A DNA stretch of 64,000 nucleotides from the NCBI RefSeq assembly GCF_900167445.1, contig NZ_FUZT01000004.1, positions 369,023-433,022 on the forward strand, in the 5' to 3' direction. This DNA comes from Maledivibacter halophilus. Lineage in GTDB: Bacteria; Bacillota; Clostridia; Peptostreptococcales; Caminicellaceae. Shown here piece by piece: positions 34,908 to 43,525 of the stretch; the first letter of the stretch is position 1; the number at the start of each line of letters is the position of its first letter. The translations under genes were made by a program, and so were the position numbers. The notes beneath the pieces are model-generated. The model did no database searches and was not told the origin of the DNA. It saw only the letters and a program-made list of their open reading frames with translations.

Positions 34908-35236
34908 ATTTTATAGAAAATACTCTTAGTGGAGATGGAGAAGAGATTGATGCCTATGTGCTTGGGGAATTTGAGCCTTTAGATGAATATGAAGGAAAAG
35001 TAATTGGTATTATTAGAAGATTAGATGACAATGAGGATAAACTTGTAGTTGCAAAGGAATTAAATAGCTACGATAAGCTTCAGATAGCAGCACTAACAGA
35101 GTTCCAGGAAAGGTATTTTAAGTCCGAAATAATTACCTTTGACTATTTGAAGTCATCTATAAGAAATACAGCGAAGGCCTTAATAAGAAGAGAAAATGAA
35201 TTATTAGTGCTAGAAGAGTTGGTGGAATTAATTTAG
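34908..35236 (+). pseudogene. Chimeric remnant: inorganic pyrophosphatase end joined to a Nudix start
   Basis: Immediately after the acyltransferase stop an open frame reads DFIENTLSGDGEEIDAYVLG, then EYEGKVIGIIRRLDDNEDKL and FQERYFKSEI, the central and C-terminal part of a small inorganic pyrophosphatase. It then joins KSSIRNTAKALIRRENELLV, the opening strand of Nudix hydrolases, and stops at LEELVELI. There is no start at the left junction unless the GTG at 34958 is used. Neither domain is complete. Confidence 0.7.
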
Positions 35237-35263
35237 TAGTTAATCCTTCATTTTATATAAAAA

Positions 35264-35403
35264 GAAGGATTAAGGTATTGGAATAAGATAGCAAATACAA
35301 AATGCAGGTTTCATATGATCAAAAATTCAGTTCATAATACAAATCAAGATAATCCCAGTGTGGTTAATAATAGAATATCACAATTTTTTGATATACAAGT
35401 GTA
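35264..35403 (+). pseudogene. C-terminal fragment of the alpha/beta hydrolase gene
   Basis: The DNA is highly similar to 32460-32600, including the catalytic-His region (here IKNSVHNTNQDNPS). Only the last 45 or so codons remain, and the frame is interrupted near the end. It lies 2.7 kb from its intact source, in the same orientation. Confidence 0.85.
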
Positions 35404-35537
35404 AATACTTTTTTATCCTTAACTTAGATAGTAGCTTATGAAAATTAATTCTAGATTTATTAATTGAGAGAAATAAAATATTATGTAATGATATTGTTAT
35501 ATAGAATTTCTAGATTAACTTACGAGGGGGAACTAAG

Positions 35538-36086
35538 ATGATAATTTTAGTAAATGGTGCATTCGGAGCAGGTAAAACTACGACAGCGAATATATTAGTG
35601 GAAAGAGTGGAAAATAGTATAATTTTCGATCCCGAGGAAGTTGGATTTATGATACGCAAAATTACTGAAGGAGTAAGGTATGGAAAAGAAGATACTGATG
35701 ATTTTCAAGATATAGAAATATGGAAAGTTCTTGTTGTAAATATAGCAAGAGAATTAAAAGAAAAATATAGAAAAAATCTTATAATACCAATGACTATATA
35801 TAAGGAAAAAAACTTTCAATATATAGTAAAGGGCTTAGAGGAGATAGACAAAGATTTTTATCATTTTTATCTGAATGGAGAATACTCTACTATCCAAGCT
35901 AGACTTATAAAAAGAGGAGATAAAATTGGTGGGTGGACATTTAAAAGAATAGAACCATGTATAGAAGTCTTGTCAAACAATAGATTTGTAAAGCATATAT
36001 ATATTGATGGAAAAAACAAAGAAGAAGTAGTTGAAGAAATATTAATGAATATTAATAATGGGAATAGGCTAAAGTCCTTTGACTAA
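35538..36086 (+). CDS. TmrB-like P-loop NTPase
   Basis: The 182-residue protein opens with MIILVNGAFGAGKTTTANIL (Walker A, residues 7-15), followed by IFDPEEVGFMIRK, DDFQDIEIWKVLVVNIAREL, LIIPMTIYKEKNF and GGWTFKRIEPCIEVLS. This order matches TmrB, the Bacillus ATP-binding protein that confers tunicamycin resistance. The native role here is not known. ACGAGGGGG precedes the ATG. A C-terminal fragment of a second copy is at 9414-9565. The histidine phosphatase gene follows 100 bp later. Confidence 0.85.
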   Translation: MIILVNGAFGAGKTTTANILVERVENSIIFDPEEVGFMIRKITEGVRYGKEDTDDFQDIEIWKVLVVNIARELKEKYRKNLIIPMTIYKEKNFQYIVKGLEEIDKDFYHFYLNGEYSTIQARLIKRGDKIGGWTFKRIEPCIEVLSNNRFVKHIYIDGKNKEEVVEEILMNINNGNRLKSFD

Positions 36087-36185
36087 AAAGACAGGGAAAG
36101 AAAGTATTATAAAACATATTCGAACGAAGATGTTTAAGGGGCTTAAGTAAAGTGAAAATTGAATATTTTTGTTGGGGGAAATAAA

Positions 36186-36749
36186 ATGACAAGGATATAT
36201 TTTGTACGACATTCAAAGCCTGATTTTTCAATTAAAGATGATCTAAACAGACCACTTTGTGAAGAAGGTATAAGAGCTTGTAAAAAAATAACCGAATATT
36301 TATCTGATAAAAGAATTCATAAAGTGTATTCAAGTCCTTTTAAAAGGGCAGTAGATACAATAAAAGACTTTGCTGACCGATTTGAGTTTGAGATTGAAAA
36401 GGTTGAAGACTTGAGAGAAAGAAAAGTTGCTGATATTTGGATAGAAGATTTTAATGAATTTGCTAAAAAACAGTGGGAAGATTTTAATTATAAATTGAGT
36501 AACGGTGAGAATTTGAATGAAGTGCAAACTAGAAATATTAATGTAATCCATAAAATTTTGAAAAGCAATGCGGATAAAAACATTGTAATTGGAACCCATG
36601 GAACTGCTCTTAGTACCATTATTAATTATTATGACAAGAGTTTTGATTATAGTGTATTTAGTAGAATTAAAAATCTTATGCTCTTCATAGTCTTCATTGA
36701 TTTTGAAGGCTTGAATGCAATAAATATACAAGAAGTTATTATAAAATGA
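36186..36749 (+). CDS. Histidine phosphatase family protein
   Basis: The protein has about 187 residues: IYFVRHSKPDF (catalytic RHS, His9), KVYSSPFKRAVDTIKDFAD, a Glu-rich middle and the second catalytic His in VIGTHGTAL. It is a phosphoglycerate mutase-like phosphatase; the substrate is unknown. The frame opens at a TTG at 36159, but GGGGGAAA sits before the ATG at 36186. A decayed copy is at 3529-3880. Two 12-bp GAAGATTTTAAT repeats, one unit of 33 bp apart, lie near 36445-36490. Confidence 0.88.
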   Translation: MTRIYFVRHSKPDFSIKDDLNRPLCEEGIRACKKITEYLSDKRIHKVYSSPFKRAVDTIKDFADRFEFEIEKVEDLRERKVADIWIEDFNEFAKKQWEDFNYKLSNGENLNEVQTRNINVIHKILKSNADKNIVIGTHGTALSTIINYYDKSFDYSVFSRIKNLMLFIVFIDFEGLNAINIQEVIIK

Positions 36750-36776
36750 AGAAAAATAAAATTTTGCTTAAAGTGT

Positions 36777-37079
36777 TTATCTAAGCTTAGCACCACATAT
36801 ATTACAAAATTTTGGCAAAAACCTTTTTCCTAAAAAAGATCCACACCTAGGACATCTCCAATTATAATAGATATAAACTACTGGAGCAAGTAAAGCAAGA
36901 ATAATTCCATACAATATTATTTTAGGGATTTTATTTAAATGACTTTCATAGATTGCAGAAATTAAAATTATAGCAGGATATACTAAAAGCATTAAAAATA
37001 TAGTAATATATTGTCTAATCTCTCTTTTTCTAAACTCTTCTAATATCATTTTTTCATTGTATTTGTCATTTAGATTCAT
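36777..37079 (-). CDS. Two-helix membrane protein with C-terminal zinc ribbon
   Basis: The 100-residue protein has helices at about 26-44 (FLMLLVYPAIILISAIY) and 52-70 (ILYGIILALLAPVVYIYY) and then CPRCGSFLGKRFLPKFCNICGAKLR, a four-cysteine zinc ribbon. The small soluble N terminus is charged. The family is not recognised. It is likely cytoplasmic at both ends. It is transcribed toward the histidine phosphatase gene and separated from the next minus-strand gene by two hairpin elements. Confidence 0.7.
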   Translation of the reverse strand: MNLNDKYNEKMILEEFRKREIRQYITIFLMLLVYPAIILISAIYESHLNKIPKIILYGIILALLAPVVYIYYNWRCPRCGSFLGKRFLPKFCNICGAKLR

Positions 37080-37173
37080 ACTATATCTTCACCTCAATTA
37101 TAAGTTATTTCATATTAAAGATATCATACTTTAACTATTAATAAAAGCTCAACTAAATCAAGTTTTATTGAAT

Positions 37174-37238
37174 GAGGAAATTGTATAGTTCTACATATAT
37201 TATGTAATTCTGCCAAGTTAGAATTATGCAACTTCCTC
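37174..37238. repeat. MITE-like hairpin, short form (65 bp)
   Basis: The ends GAGGAAATTGTATAGTTCTA and the complement of TAGAATTATGCAACTTCCTC form a near-perfect inverted repeat closely similar to the ends of the 118-bp element at 43377. AAT flanks both sides. It contains no gene. Confidence 0.65.
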
Positions 37239-37252
37239 AATATAGATATTCC

Positions 37253-37330
37253 AGTAAAATAGTTAATTTATACATTTCAAAATTCTTTAAAAATGCTGGA
37301 TATTTTGAGATGTATAAATTAAGTTTTACT
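37253..37330. repeat. Long imperfect inverted repeat (78 bp)
   Basis: 37253-37283 and 37301-37330 pair over about 28 bp (AGTAAAA...TTAATTTATACAT...TCAAAAT). It lies just downstream of the phospholipase D family gene's stop, so it could serve as its terminator, or be a second kind of small mobile hairpin. Confidence 0.65.
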
Positions 37331-37362
37331 ATGAGAATATGGGGGAATATATTTTTCAAATT

Positions 37363-38817
37363 TTAAAAAGTGGATAAGCCAGTGGCTTCCTGAATACGAT
37401 AAATAATAGTTTTTATAAAGGACTTAGATTTATAATCTTCATAATTAACTGTATAATAGCCATTTTCATTATTCCAAATTCTTTTGAAATATGATTTGAT
37501 GTCTTTACTTAATTTTTTAGTAGGTTTTGTTTTTATCAGTAAATTAGTCTCTAAATTATAATTATCAATATTTCTTCTAGTCAGGTTTGCTGACCCACCA
37601 ATTATAATAGATTGGTTTTTCTTTTCTATAAAAATCAGCTTAGCGTGATATTGCTCTCCATGTGTATCATACCACCTTATATTCACTTTATTGTTTGTTT
37701 TTTTAATTATTTCATGTGCTGCTTGTCTATTTGGTATCCCATTTTTCTTTATACCAAAAGCATCTTTATTAGGATCTAAAATGATTTTTACTATTACCCC
37801 TCTATTCCCTGCATCTATAATAGACTTGATTATTTTTCTATGTGATAGATAAAACATACCAATTGTTATTTTATCATTTTTATTGGTTTTATTTATTGAA
37901 CTTATAATATTATCTCTAATCTTTCCTTCAGTAATAACTTGTACAGTTGTATCTGATTTCTTAGAATTTGTAAAGGATATTTTCGCTTCCTCAAGATTAG
38001 TATTTTTATATCCTGATAACCTTGCAATTTCTAATTCAGTCTGTATTAAATCATATAAAATTTTTCCACTTACTTCAAAAGCTATATTGGAATGGTAACT
38101 ACTAGCATCATGGGGATTTGCAGAAGATACAATTGCACTTTTATCAGTAATAAGTACTTTTCTATGGTTTGCTTTGAAATTTAGAAGTTTAAGATAACCT
38201 CTTAATGTTACTTTAGGGGAATTAGCACCAAATGGGCTAGGAAGCCATCCTTTACCCTCTGTTCCAAACCATTTAAGCAAAGTTCTCCATATCCCTGAAT
38301 ATAAGGGGTTAGAGTCTCTCAGAACTTCACTATTAGTAATTACTACATCAATACCATTTTCTTTTAATTTCTTAATATATTTAGATTCGTATGCTCCATA
38401 AAAATTATTGATTTCATCTGTAATAAAAAGTATATTTATATTTGGGTTTTCTTTTTTCTTTTTAATAATGGCATTTGTAAGTTTTTTTGATATTTGTGGG
38501 AAGTCATATTTTGAATCATAGTAATCATTGAATAAAAACATATCTATAATAATAAAATCTTCAGCTTGGTTTATTGTACTTAACCAGCTACTAAATATGG
38601 CTTGATCATAGTTCTTTTTATCTGAATGAATTTTACTCATATATGTGAGATCGTAAAGAAATTTTATGTCAGAATCATACCTTATGGGTCCTTGAACTGA
38701 AATTTCTTTTGGAATGGGTGTTATAAATCCATTAATAATACATATTAATATAATTCCTAATAGAAAATATTTAAATAGATAGCTCTTTTTTTGTTTATTA
38801 ACAGTCTTATTGATCAT
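37363..38817 (-). CDS. Phospholipase D family protein, membrane-anchored
   Basis: The protein has about 484 residues with an N-terminal membrane anchor (LFKYFLLGIILICIINGFI) and two HKD-type motifs: NHRKVLITDKSAIVSSANPHD and QYHAKLIFIEKKNQSIIIGGSANLT (the second with Glu in place of the usual Asp). It is probably exported and acts on phospholipids or phosphodiesters. Upstream in-frame codons reach 38907, but AAAGGAGA lies before the ATG at 38817. Length and spacing resemble cardiolipin synthases, though the sequence is divergent. Confidence 0.8.
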   Translation of the reverse strand: MINKTVNKQKKSYLFKYFLLGIILICIINGFITPIPKEISVQGPIRYDSDIKFLYDLTYMSKIHSDKKNYDQAIFSSWLSTINQAEDFIIIDMFLFNDYYDSKYDFPQISKKLTNAIIKKKKENPNINILFITDEINNFYGAYESKYIKKLKENGIDVVITNSEVLRDSNPLYSGIWRTLLKWFGTEGKGWLPSPFGANSPKVTLRGYLKLLNFKANHRKVLITDKSAIVSSANPHDASSYHSNIAFEVSGKILYDLIQTELEIARLSGYKNTNLEEAKISFTNSKKSDTTVQVITEGKIRDNIISSINKTNKNDKITIGMFYLSHRKIIKSIIDAGNRGVIVKIILDPNKDAFGIKKNGIPNRQAAHEIIKKTNNKVNIRWYDTHGEQYHAKLIFIEKKNQSIIIGGSANLTRRNIDNYNLETNLLIKTKPTKKLSKDIKSYFKRIWNNENGYYTVNYEDYKSKSFIKTIIYRIQEATGLSTF

Positions 38818-39113
38818 AAAAAATCTCCTTTTAGATTTATTTATTGAAATTTTTAATAGTATATTCAACAAAATTTGACAAAAAGCATTATGAAAAGATT
38901 TTAACACAGATCAATAATGATTTACAGCTATTTTATAAATAAGATAAAAAAATACTTATAAATAAAGGGAAATTAAAATTTATCCATTGCTTTACTGTAA
39001 GAAAGCAAGATTTTACTTTATTACATAAAGTAAAGTCTTGTCTGTATCTATTATCCTATGCAGTTTTTTATTCTTCAAGTGTAGCAATTTAAATAAACAA
39101 GCACTATTTTCTA

Positions 39114-40382
39114 TTATAAACTGATTTCATATACTTTACATAATATTTCAATGATTTCTTTTTCTGAATAAGGGGATTGTTGTATAAATTCTTGTGCGTC
39201 TTTCATAATCATATCTAGATCTTTCCAGTGTTTGTATTTTTTATGTTTATCTTCTCTCTTTATACCAACAACCTCAGCCAATAAATTCGCATAATTAATA
39301 ATAGAATAATTATAGTTCTTTTCTTCAAGAGAAAAAAATTCGTGACAAAAATGACAAACATCTATTAGTAAATCAGCGTTTGTATTTGCTGCTTCTTGAA
39401 GTCGCTCTTCCTTTACCTTATTAGAACTATCTTTCAAATGAAGAGTACACCAACTTCCACAACAAGAGGTATTACGTCCATGACGAGGCATTTCTATTAA
39501 TTGGATTCCAGGGATATTATTTAATATATCTCTGGTTCCTGTTAAATCTAAACCAGTATAAGCAGATTTACATGGTTCATGGAGAGTTACTTTCGTATTA
39601 GGCATTTCTTTAATAGGTAACTTTTCCATATGTTCTGAAACAAATTGTGAAAAAGAAACTACTTTAAAAGGAATGTCTTTAATTATAGGAACTGTTTTAT
39701 CAAAGCGACATTGGCAAGTAGGGCACCAGAAAATCACTGTTTCTGGATTATATGATGCGAGTTTATCTACCAAAGTATTAATATTTTTTTCTCCTTTTTC
39801 GATTTTACCAAAGTATAATTCATTGTTACCACAACAATAATCTAGCCCTGGTACAAATGCATAATCTTTTGTTATAGTATCTATGATATCTAAAGCATTT
39901 AATATTTTTTCAGGCTGAAAATATACGTTACATCCAGGAAAAAAAACATATTTAGAACTTTTTTTCTCAGAACTTGACGTTATTTTTGTATAATCTTCTT
40001 TAGATACTTGTATGCTTGATAATATTTTATGAATAGAGTTATAATCTTTTGGATTACTATACTGATCTTCTAAATCAGAGTTTTTTATATACTCAGATCT
40101 AATTATTTCATTCATAACCATAGGATTTAACCCTTGAGGGCATATGCCTTCCACACATTTATAACATTCCACACAAGAGAAAGCTTTTGTATAAACTGTG
40201 TCATTTTTAGATCCATTTTTTAAAAAATCTAAACAGTCTTTTTGAATTTTTTTAGGTGGCAAGTCCCTTAAATCAGTTTTATCTACAATAGAACAATGCT
40301 TGACACATAATCCGCATTCAATACAATTTTCTATCATTTTCTGTTTTTCAGTTTTGTAAAAATTTGTTAACCATTCTTCCAT
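39114..40382 (-). CDS. Fe-S oxidoreductase subunit with ferredoxin and CCG domains
   Basis: The 422-residue protein has two N-terminal 4Fe-4S motifs (CIECGLCVKHC, residues 20-30, and CVECYKCVEGICP near residue 70), then two cysteine-rich CCG domains (FPGCNVYF...YCCGNNELYF and HEPCKSAYTGLD...TSCCGSWCT). This is the layout of GlpC, HdrD and LutA-like proteins that shuttle electrons to or from heterodisulfide or quinone partners. No partner dehydrogenase is adjacent. RBS GAGGAG. It acts in the cytoplasm or at the membrane face. Confidence 0.85.
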   Translation of the reverse strand: MEEWLTNFYKTEKQKMIENCIECGLCVKHCSIVDKTDLRDLPPKKIQKDCLDFLKNGSKNDTVYTKAFSCVECYKCVEGICPQGLNPMVMNEIIRSEYIKNSDLEDQYSNPKDYNSIHKILSSIQVSKEDYTKITSSSEKKSSKYVFFPGCNVYFQPEKILNALDIIDTITKDYAFVPGLDYCCGNNELYFGKIEKGEKNINTLVDKLASYNPETVIFWCPTCQCRFDKTVPIIKDIPFKVVSFSQFVSEHMEKLPIKEMPNTKVTLHEPCKSAYTGLDLTGTRDILNNIPGIQLIEMPRHGRNTSCCGSWCTLHLKDSSNKVKEERLQEAANTNADLLIDVCHFCHEFFSLEEKNYNYSIINYANLLAEVVGIKREDKHKKYKHWKDLDMIMKDAQEFIQQSPYSEKEIIEILCKVYEISL

Positions 40383-40642
40383 TTCAATTTCTCCTCATAT
40401 AAATAAATTTGGTTCTATGTATTTAATTATATTTTATATTTTTTTCACTACCTTGACAAATAGACTTATTGAATGTTTTAGTTATCCTTATTTTTTATCT
40501 TTTTATTTCATCATAAAGTTTAAAAGTGAGCTTGACCCTGTCAGTATATTGGAGCTGTGATTATGCTGTCTAAACCTGTTGAGTATAGAAGATAGGTATG
40601 GTAATATAAACTGTTGTAGTAATCAAATGGGAGGTTTACTCT

Positions 40643-40921
40643 TTGAAAAATAAAATACTTGCAATTGGTTCAATTATGCTAACAGTTATATCATTTTTTA
40701 TGATGGTTGACACTAAATATTTTGGATCATTAGGGGATTATATAATACAAGGAATGGGATTAAAGGCTTGGTCTGGTAATTGTGTGTTTTTTTATTATGA
40801 AAAATGGAAGAAAGATACTATATCCAGAAGAGTTAATAAAATTAATTTAGAATTTAATCGTCGTTTGAAGTATCATATAAATCACCAATTTATAAGGCAG
40901 AGGTTAATAATTAATAAATAA
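40643..40921 (+). CDS. Small hypothetical membrane protein, possibly frameshifted
   Basis: The 92-residue product from a TTG start after GGGAGG begins with a hydrophobic segment (ILAIGSIMLTVISFFMMVD) and then GSLGDYIIQGMGLKAWSGN, a pattern I associate with small clostridial membrane proteins of about 70 residues. The strongly basic last 40 residues look unrelated, so a frameshift in the second half is possible. Function unknown. The gap 40383-40640 before it shows only a possible promoter. Confidence 0.45.
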   Translation: MKNKILAIGSIMLTVISFFMMVDTKYFGSLGDYIIQGMGLKAWSGNCVFFYYEKWKKDTISRRVNKINLEFNRRLKYHINHQFIRQRLIINK

Positions 40922-41053
40922 TCAAACATCAATATAATCCCTATCTAATACAAAGAAGTGGATTATTTTTAAAGTTGTTATGAAATACAATATATGGTAA
41001 TATCATGTTAGAATGTTTTAAAGGTTTGAATGATCTAGAAAGGTTGTTTGTTG

Positions 41054-42511
41054 ATGAAAAAAATTATATATTCAACTATGATTATTATTTTTATTATTAT
41101 GTTAATATCTTGTAATAAAGAAAAATTAGAGTTTCAGGAGGTTTCTCCATTTTCAGAGGAACTTGCAGCTGTTAAAGTTAATGAAGGATATTGTTATATT
41201 GATAAAAATGGTAATCTTTCAATAAAGGATTTCTATGACAAAGCTGAAGAATTTAGAAATGGTATAGCTTGGGTAAAGAAAGATAATTATTGGGGAGTTA
41301 TTAATAAAAATGGTGAGTATATCATAAATCCTAAATATGAAAATATACAGTCGTTTTTAGATCAAATCTATGTTGTTAAAGGAGAAGAAGGTTTTGGTTG
41401 TGTAGATAGTCAAGGAAAGGAAGTAGTCCCTGCTGTTTTTACCAAGGTTGATCCTGTCAATGAAGAATATGTTATAGTAAAAGAGAAAGATAATTATAAA
41501 TATGGGTGTATTAATATAAAAAGTGGGGATATCATAATAAATCCTATTTATGATAAAATAGATTTTCAATTATCAAATGAAATAATATTTGTAAGAAAAA
41601 ATGGTAAATGGGGTCTTCTAAATACAAAAGGCAATGTGGTTTTTCCTCCTAAATACGTCTATATTAGTTCTTTTTCTAATTCGATTGCTTTAGCAAGAAC
41701 AGAGGATTATAAATACAGCTTAATCAATATTAATGGAGATGTAGTAAAAGAATTAGAATTTAATGGATTAGATATAAATATAGATAATACTAAATTTCAT
41801 GAAGGTTTTACAATAATAGAATCAAATGATAAGTTTGGTTATATTAATGAAAGAGGAGAAATTATAGCAAAACCTAAATATGAAAGTGCCAGACGTTTTT
41901 ATAATGGAATGGCTAGAGTAAAGTATGAAGGCAAATGGGGCGCTATTAATAAACAGGGTGAAATGATAATAAAGCCTGCATATGAAGAAATTGGTCTATT
42001 TACTGAAAATATTGCTCCTATTTGTTACAAATATGACGATGAAAACAAGTATGGATACATAAATAATTTAGGTGAAGTAATTGTAGAAGCAAAGTATGAT
42101 GATTTTACACATTTCAAAAATGGAATAGCTCAGGTTGAAACTAATAATAAATATGGGATAATAAATATAGAAGGAAAAGAGATTATAAAACCCATTTATG
42201 ATGAAATTCAGCATTTCCCCAATAATACTTTATTAGTAACCTTACAAGATAAAAAGGGATTATTTAAAAGAAATGGAAAGCAATTAACTGAAGTATCTTT
42301 TGAAGAAATAGATTATCATGTTTCTGATGGACTGATTCCAGTAAAAAAACACAACAAATGGGGCTTTATTGATTTAAAAGGAAAAGCAATAATTGAACCT
42401 AAATATGATGATGTGACGTATTTTAATAATGGATTAGCTTTTGTGAAGCTTAACACCAAATGGATATGTATAGATAAAACTGGGAATAAAATTTTTAGTG
42501 AAATACATTAA
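41054..42511 (+). CDS. WG-repeat lipoprotein
   Basis: The protein has about 485 residues with a lipoprotein signal (STMIIIFIIMLISC, Cys at about 20) followed by about ten WG repeats of roughly 45 residues: WGVINKNGEYIINPKYE, WGLLNTKGNVVFPPKY, WGAINKQGEMIIKPAYE, WGFIDLKGKAIIEPKYD and others. WG repeats fold as beta propeller or solenoid units and probably mediate binding at the cell surface; no enzyme domain is seen. The start is the ATG at 41054, after two TTG codons. Confidence 0.88.
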   Translation: MKKIIYSTMIIIFIIMLISCNKEKLEFQEVSPFSEELAAVKVNEGYCYIDKNGNLSIKDFYDKAEEFRNGIAWVKKDNYWGVINKNGEYIINPKYENIQSFLDQIYVVKGEEGFGCVDSQGKEVVPAVFTKVDPVNEEYVIVKEKDNYKYGCINIKSGDIIINPIYDKIDFQLSNEIIFVRKNGKWGLLNTKGNVVFPPKYVYISSFSNSIALARTEDYKYSLININGDVVKELEFNGLDINIDNTKFHEGFTIIESNDKFGYINERGEIIAKPKYESARRFYNGMARVKYEGKWGAINKQGEMIIKPAYEEIGLFTENIAPICYKYDDENKYGYINNLGEVIVEAKYDDFTHFKNGIAQVETNNKYGIINIEGKEIIKPIYDEIQHFPNNTLLVTLQDKKGLFKRNGKQLTEVSFEEIDYHVSDGLIPVKKHNKWGFIDLKGKAIIEPKYDDVTYFNNGLAFVKLNTKWICIDKTGNKIFSEIH

Positions 42512-42786
42512 AAATTTAATAATACAAGCATAATTTGCAAAAGATTAAAAGCTTTCTTTAAAGAAGGTTTAACAATTACTTGAGATTTCCCATAAAAACT
42601 TAGAAAGTTTTATTCATAGAAGATATTATCAAAGTGATTGGCAGAAATATATAAGGATAAATCAAGCCCTTTTTGTCAATACCCCTTCAAAAAATCCCCT
42701 TCAGCAATCCCAAAATTTTTTTTAGCACAAATTGTATAGCATAAGTTTTTTTATGCCTATTTATAGGTTTTTGATTGTGGATAAGG

Positions 42787-42990
42787 CTATTTTTCATCAG
42801 TTCTTCCTGCTAAATAGTCTAAGCTTGTTCCATAAAAATCTGCAAGTTTGCATAATGTTTCTACAGATATGGTAATTTCACCCCGTTCATATCTTGAATA
42901 AGTTCTTTGATCAATATTTAAATAATTTGCTAATTGAACTTGTTTTAAATCATTATCTTCTCTCATGTTGCGTATACGTTTAAAAATCAT
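42787..42990 (-). CDS. Xre-family repressor
   Basis: The 67-residue single HTH protein contains LKQVQLANYLNIDQRTYSRYERGEITISVETL, typical Xre/Cro repressors, with the C-terminal YGTSLDYLAGRTDEK. It is divergent from a Spo0E-like gene, with a perfect inverted repeat in the 130 bp between them, so it most likely represses that gene and itself. A near-identical but dead copy is at 17277-17480. Only the usual CACCCCAAG-side ribosome binding site (complement GGGGTG) precedes it. Confidence 0.88.
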   Translation of the reverse strand: MIFKRIRNMREDNDLKQVQLANYLNIDQRTYSRYERGEITISVETLCKLADFYGTSLDYLAGRTDEK

Positions 42991-43016
42991 AAAATCACCC
43001 CAAGAAAATTATATAT

Positions 43017-43062
43017 TAGGCGTATTAGTAGTATTGACATATAGGCTTAATACGCCTATGGT
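43017..43062. promoter_or_regulatory. Operator and promoter between Xre and Spo0E-like genes
   Basis: TAGGCGTATTA (43017-43027) and TAATACGCCTA (43048-43058) are perfect 11-bp inverted repeats. TTGACA (43034-43039), 17 bases, then TATGGT (43057-43062) form a promoter toward the Spo0E-like gene, overlapped by the right operator arm. Confidence 0.8.
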
Positions 43063-43119
43063 ATTTATAAAGAGGGAGATTTAATACAAAAAAGTCATAA
43101 AAAAATACAAGATGATTAT

Positions 43120-43308
43120 ATGTTTGAGATAAAAGAAATACTTGATAAAATAACTTATAAAGGAATTGAGGACGACAATTTTGAAGAATTAAGACTAGTT
43201 TTAAATAGAATATATTACGAATATGGAAATGTAGATGAGGTAGTAAAAATAAGTCAGGAGCTTGACAAGTATATTTCAATTAAACAAAAGAAGAGTTCTA
43301 AAATATAA
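43120..43308 (+). CDS. Spo0E-like aspartyl-phosphate phosphatase
   Basis: The 62-residue helical hairpin protein has the Spo0E signature: LRLVLNRIYYEYG, then VVKISQELDKYISIKQKK with SQELD. Spo0E proteins dephosphorylate Spo0A and delay sporulation. The frame extends 12 codons upstream to an ATA at 43084 in a position where the copy at 17574 has ATG with GGGAGA before it. So either the native ATG has mutated and ATG 43120 is used poorly, or ATA functions. Repression by the divergent Xre protein is likely. Confidence 0.75.
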   Translation: MFEIKEILDKITYKGIEDDNFEELRLVLNRIYYEYGNVDEVVKISQELDKYISIKQKKSSKI

Positions 43309-43376
43309 TTTCTATGTAAACAATTTAAATTGTTTTTCTAATTATATTACCCAAGCCCCAATGAATATATATATAT

Positions 43377-43494
43377 GAGGAAATTGTATAATACATGTGA
43401 AGAATTTTAAAATATAAAATGTAGTAGAGAGAGTTAGAAGGTTTATCTCCATATTGTATTTTAAAATTAATAACGGTAATTATGCAAGTTTCTC
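43377..43494. repeat. MITE-like hairpin element (118 bp)
   Basis: The arms 43377-43421 and 43450-43494 are imperfect inverted repeats of about 45 bp, with ends GAGGAAATTGTATAAT and the complement of ATTATGCAAGTTTCTC, and an inner AATTTTAAAATA pair. It interrupts the leader of the P-loop ATPase gene, whose uninterrupted form is visible at 29650 and 48485. It has no coding capacity. A short relative is at 37174 and a half copy at 6898. Confidence 0.75.
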
Positions 43495-43525
43495 AGATAT
43501 ATTAAAATAAGGAGTTGAAAACAAT

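Noticed and set aside
43377..43494. Riboswitch or attenuator for the downstream ATPase frame
   Set aside because: Uninterrupted copies of the same leader lack the hairpin, and related hairpins occur elsewhere, so an insertion element fits better.
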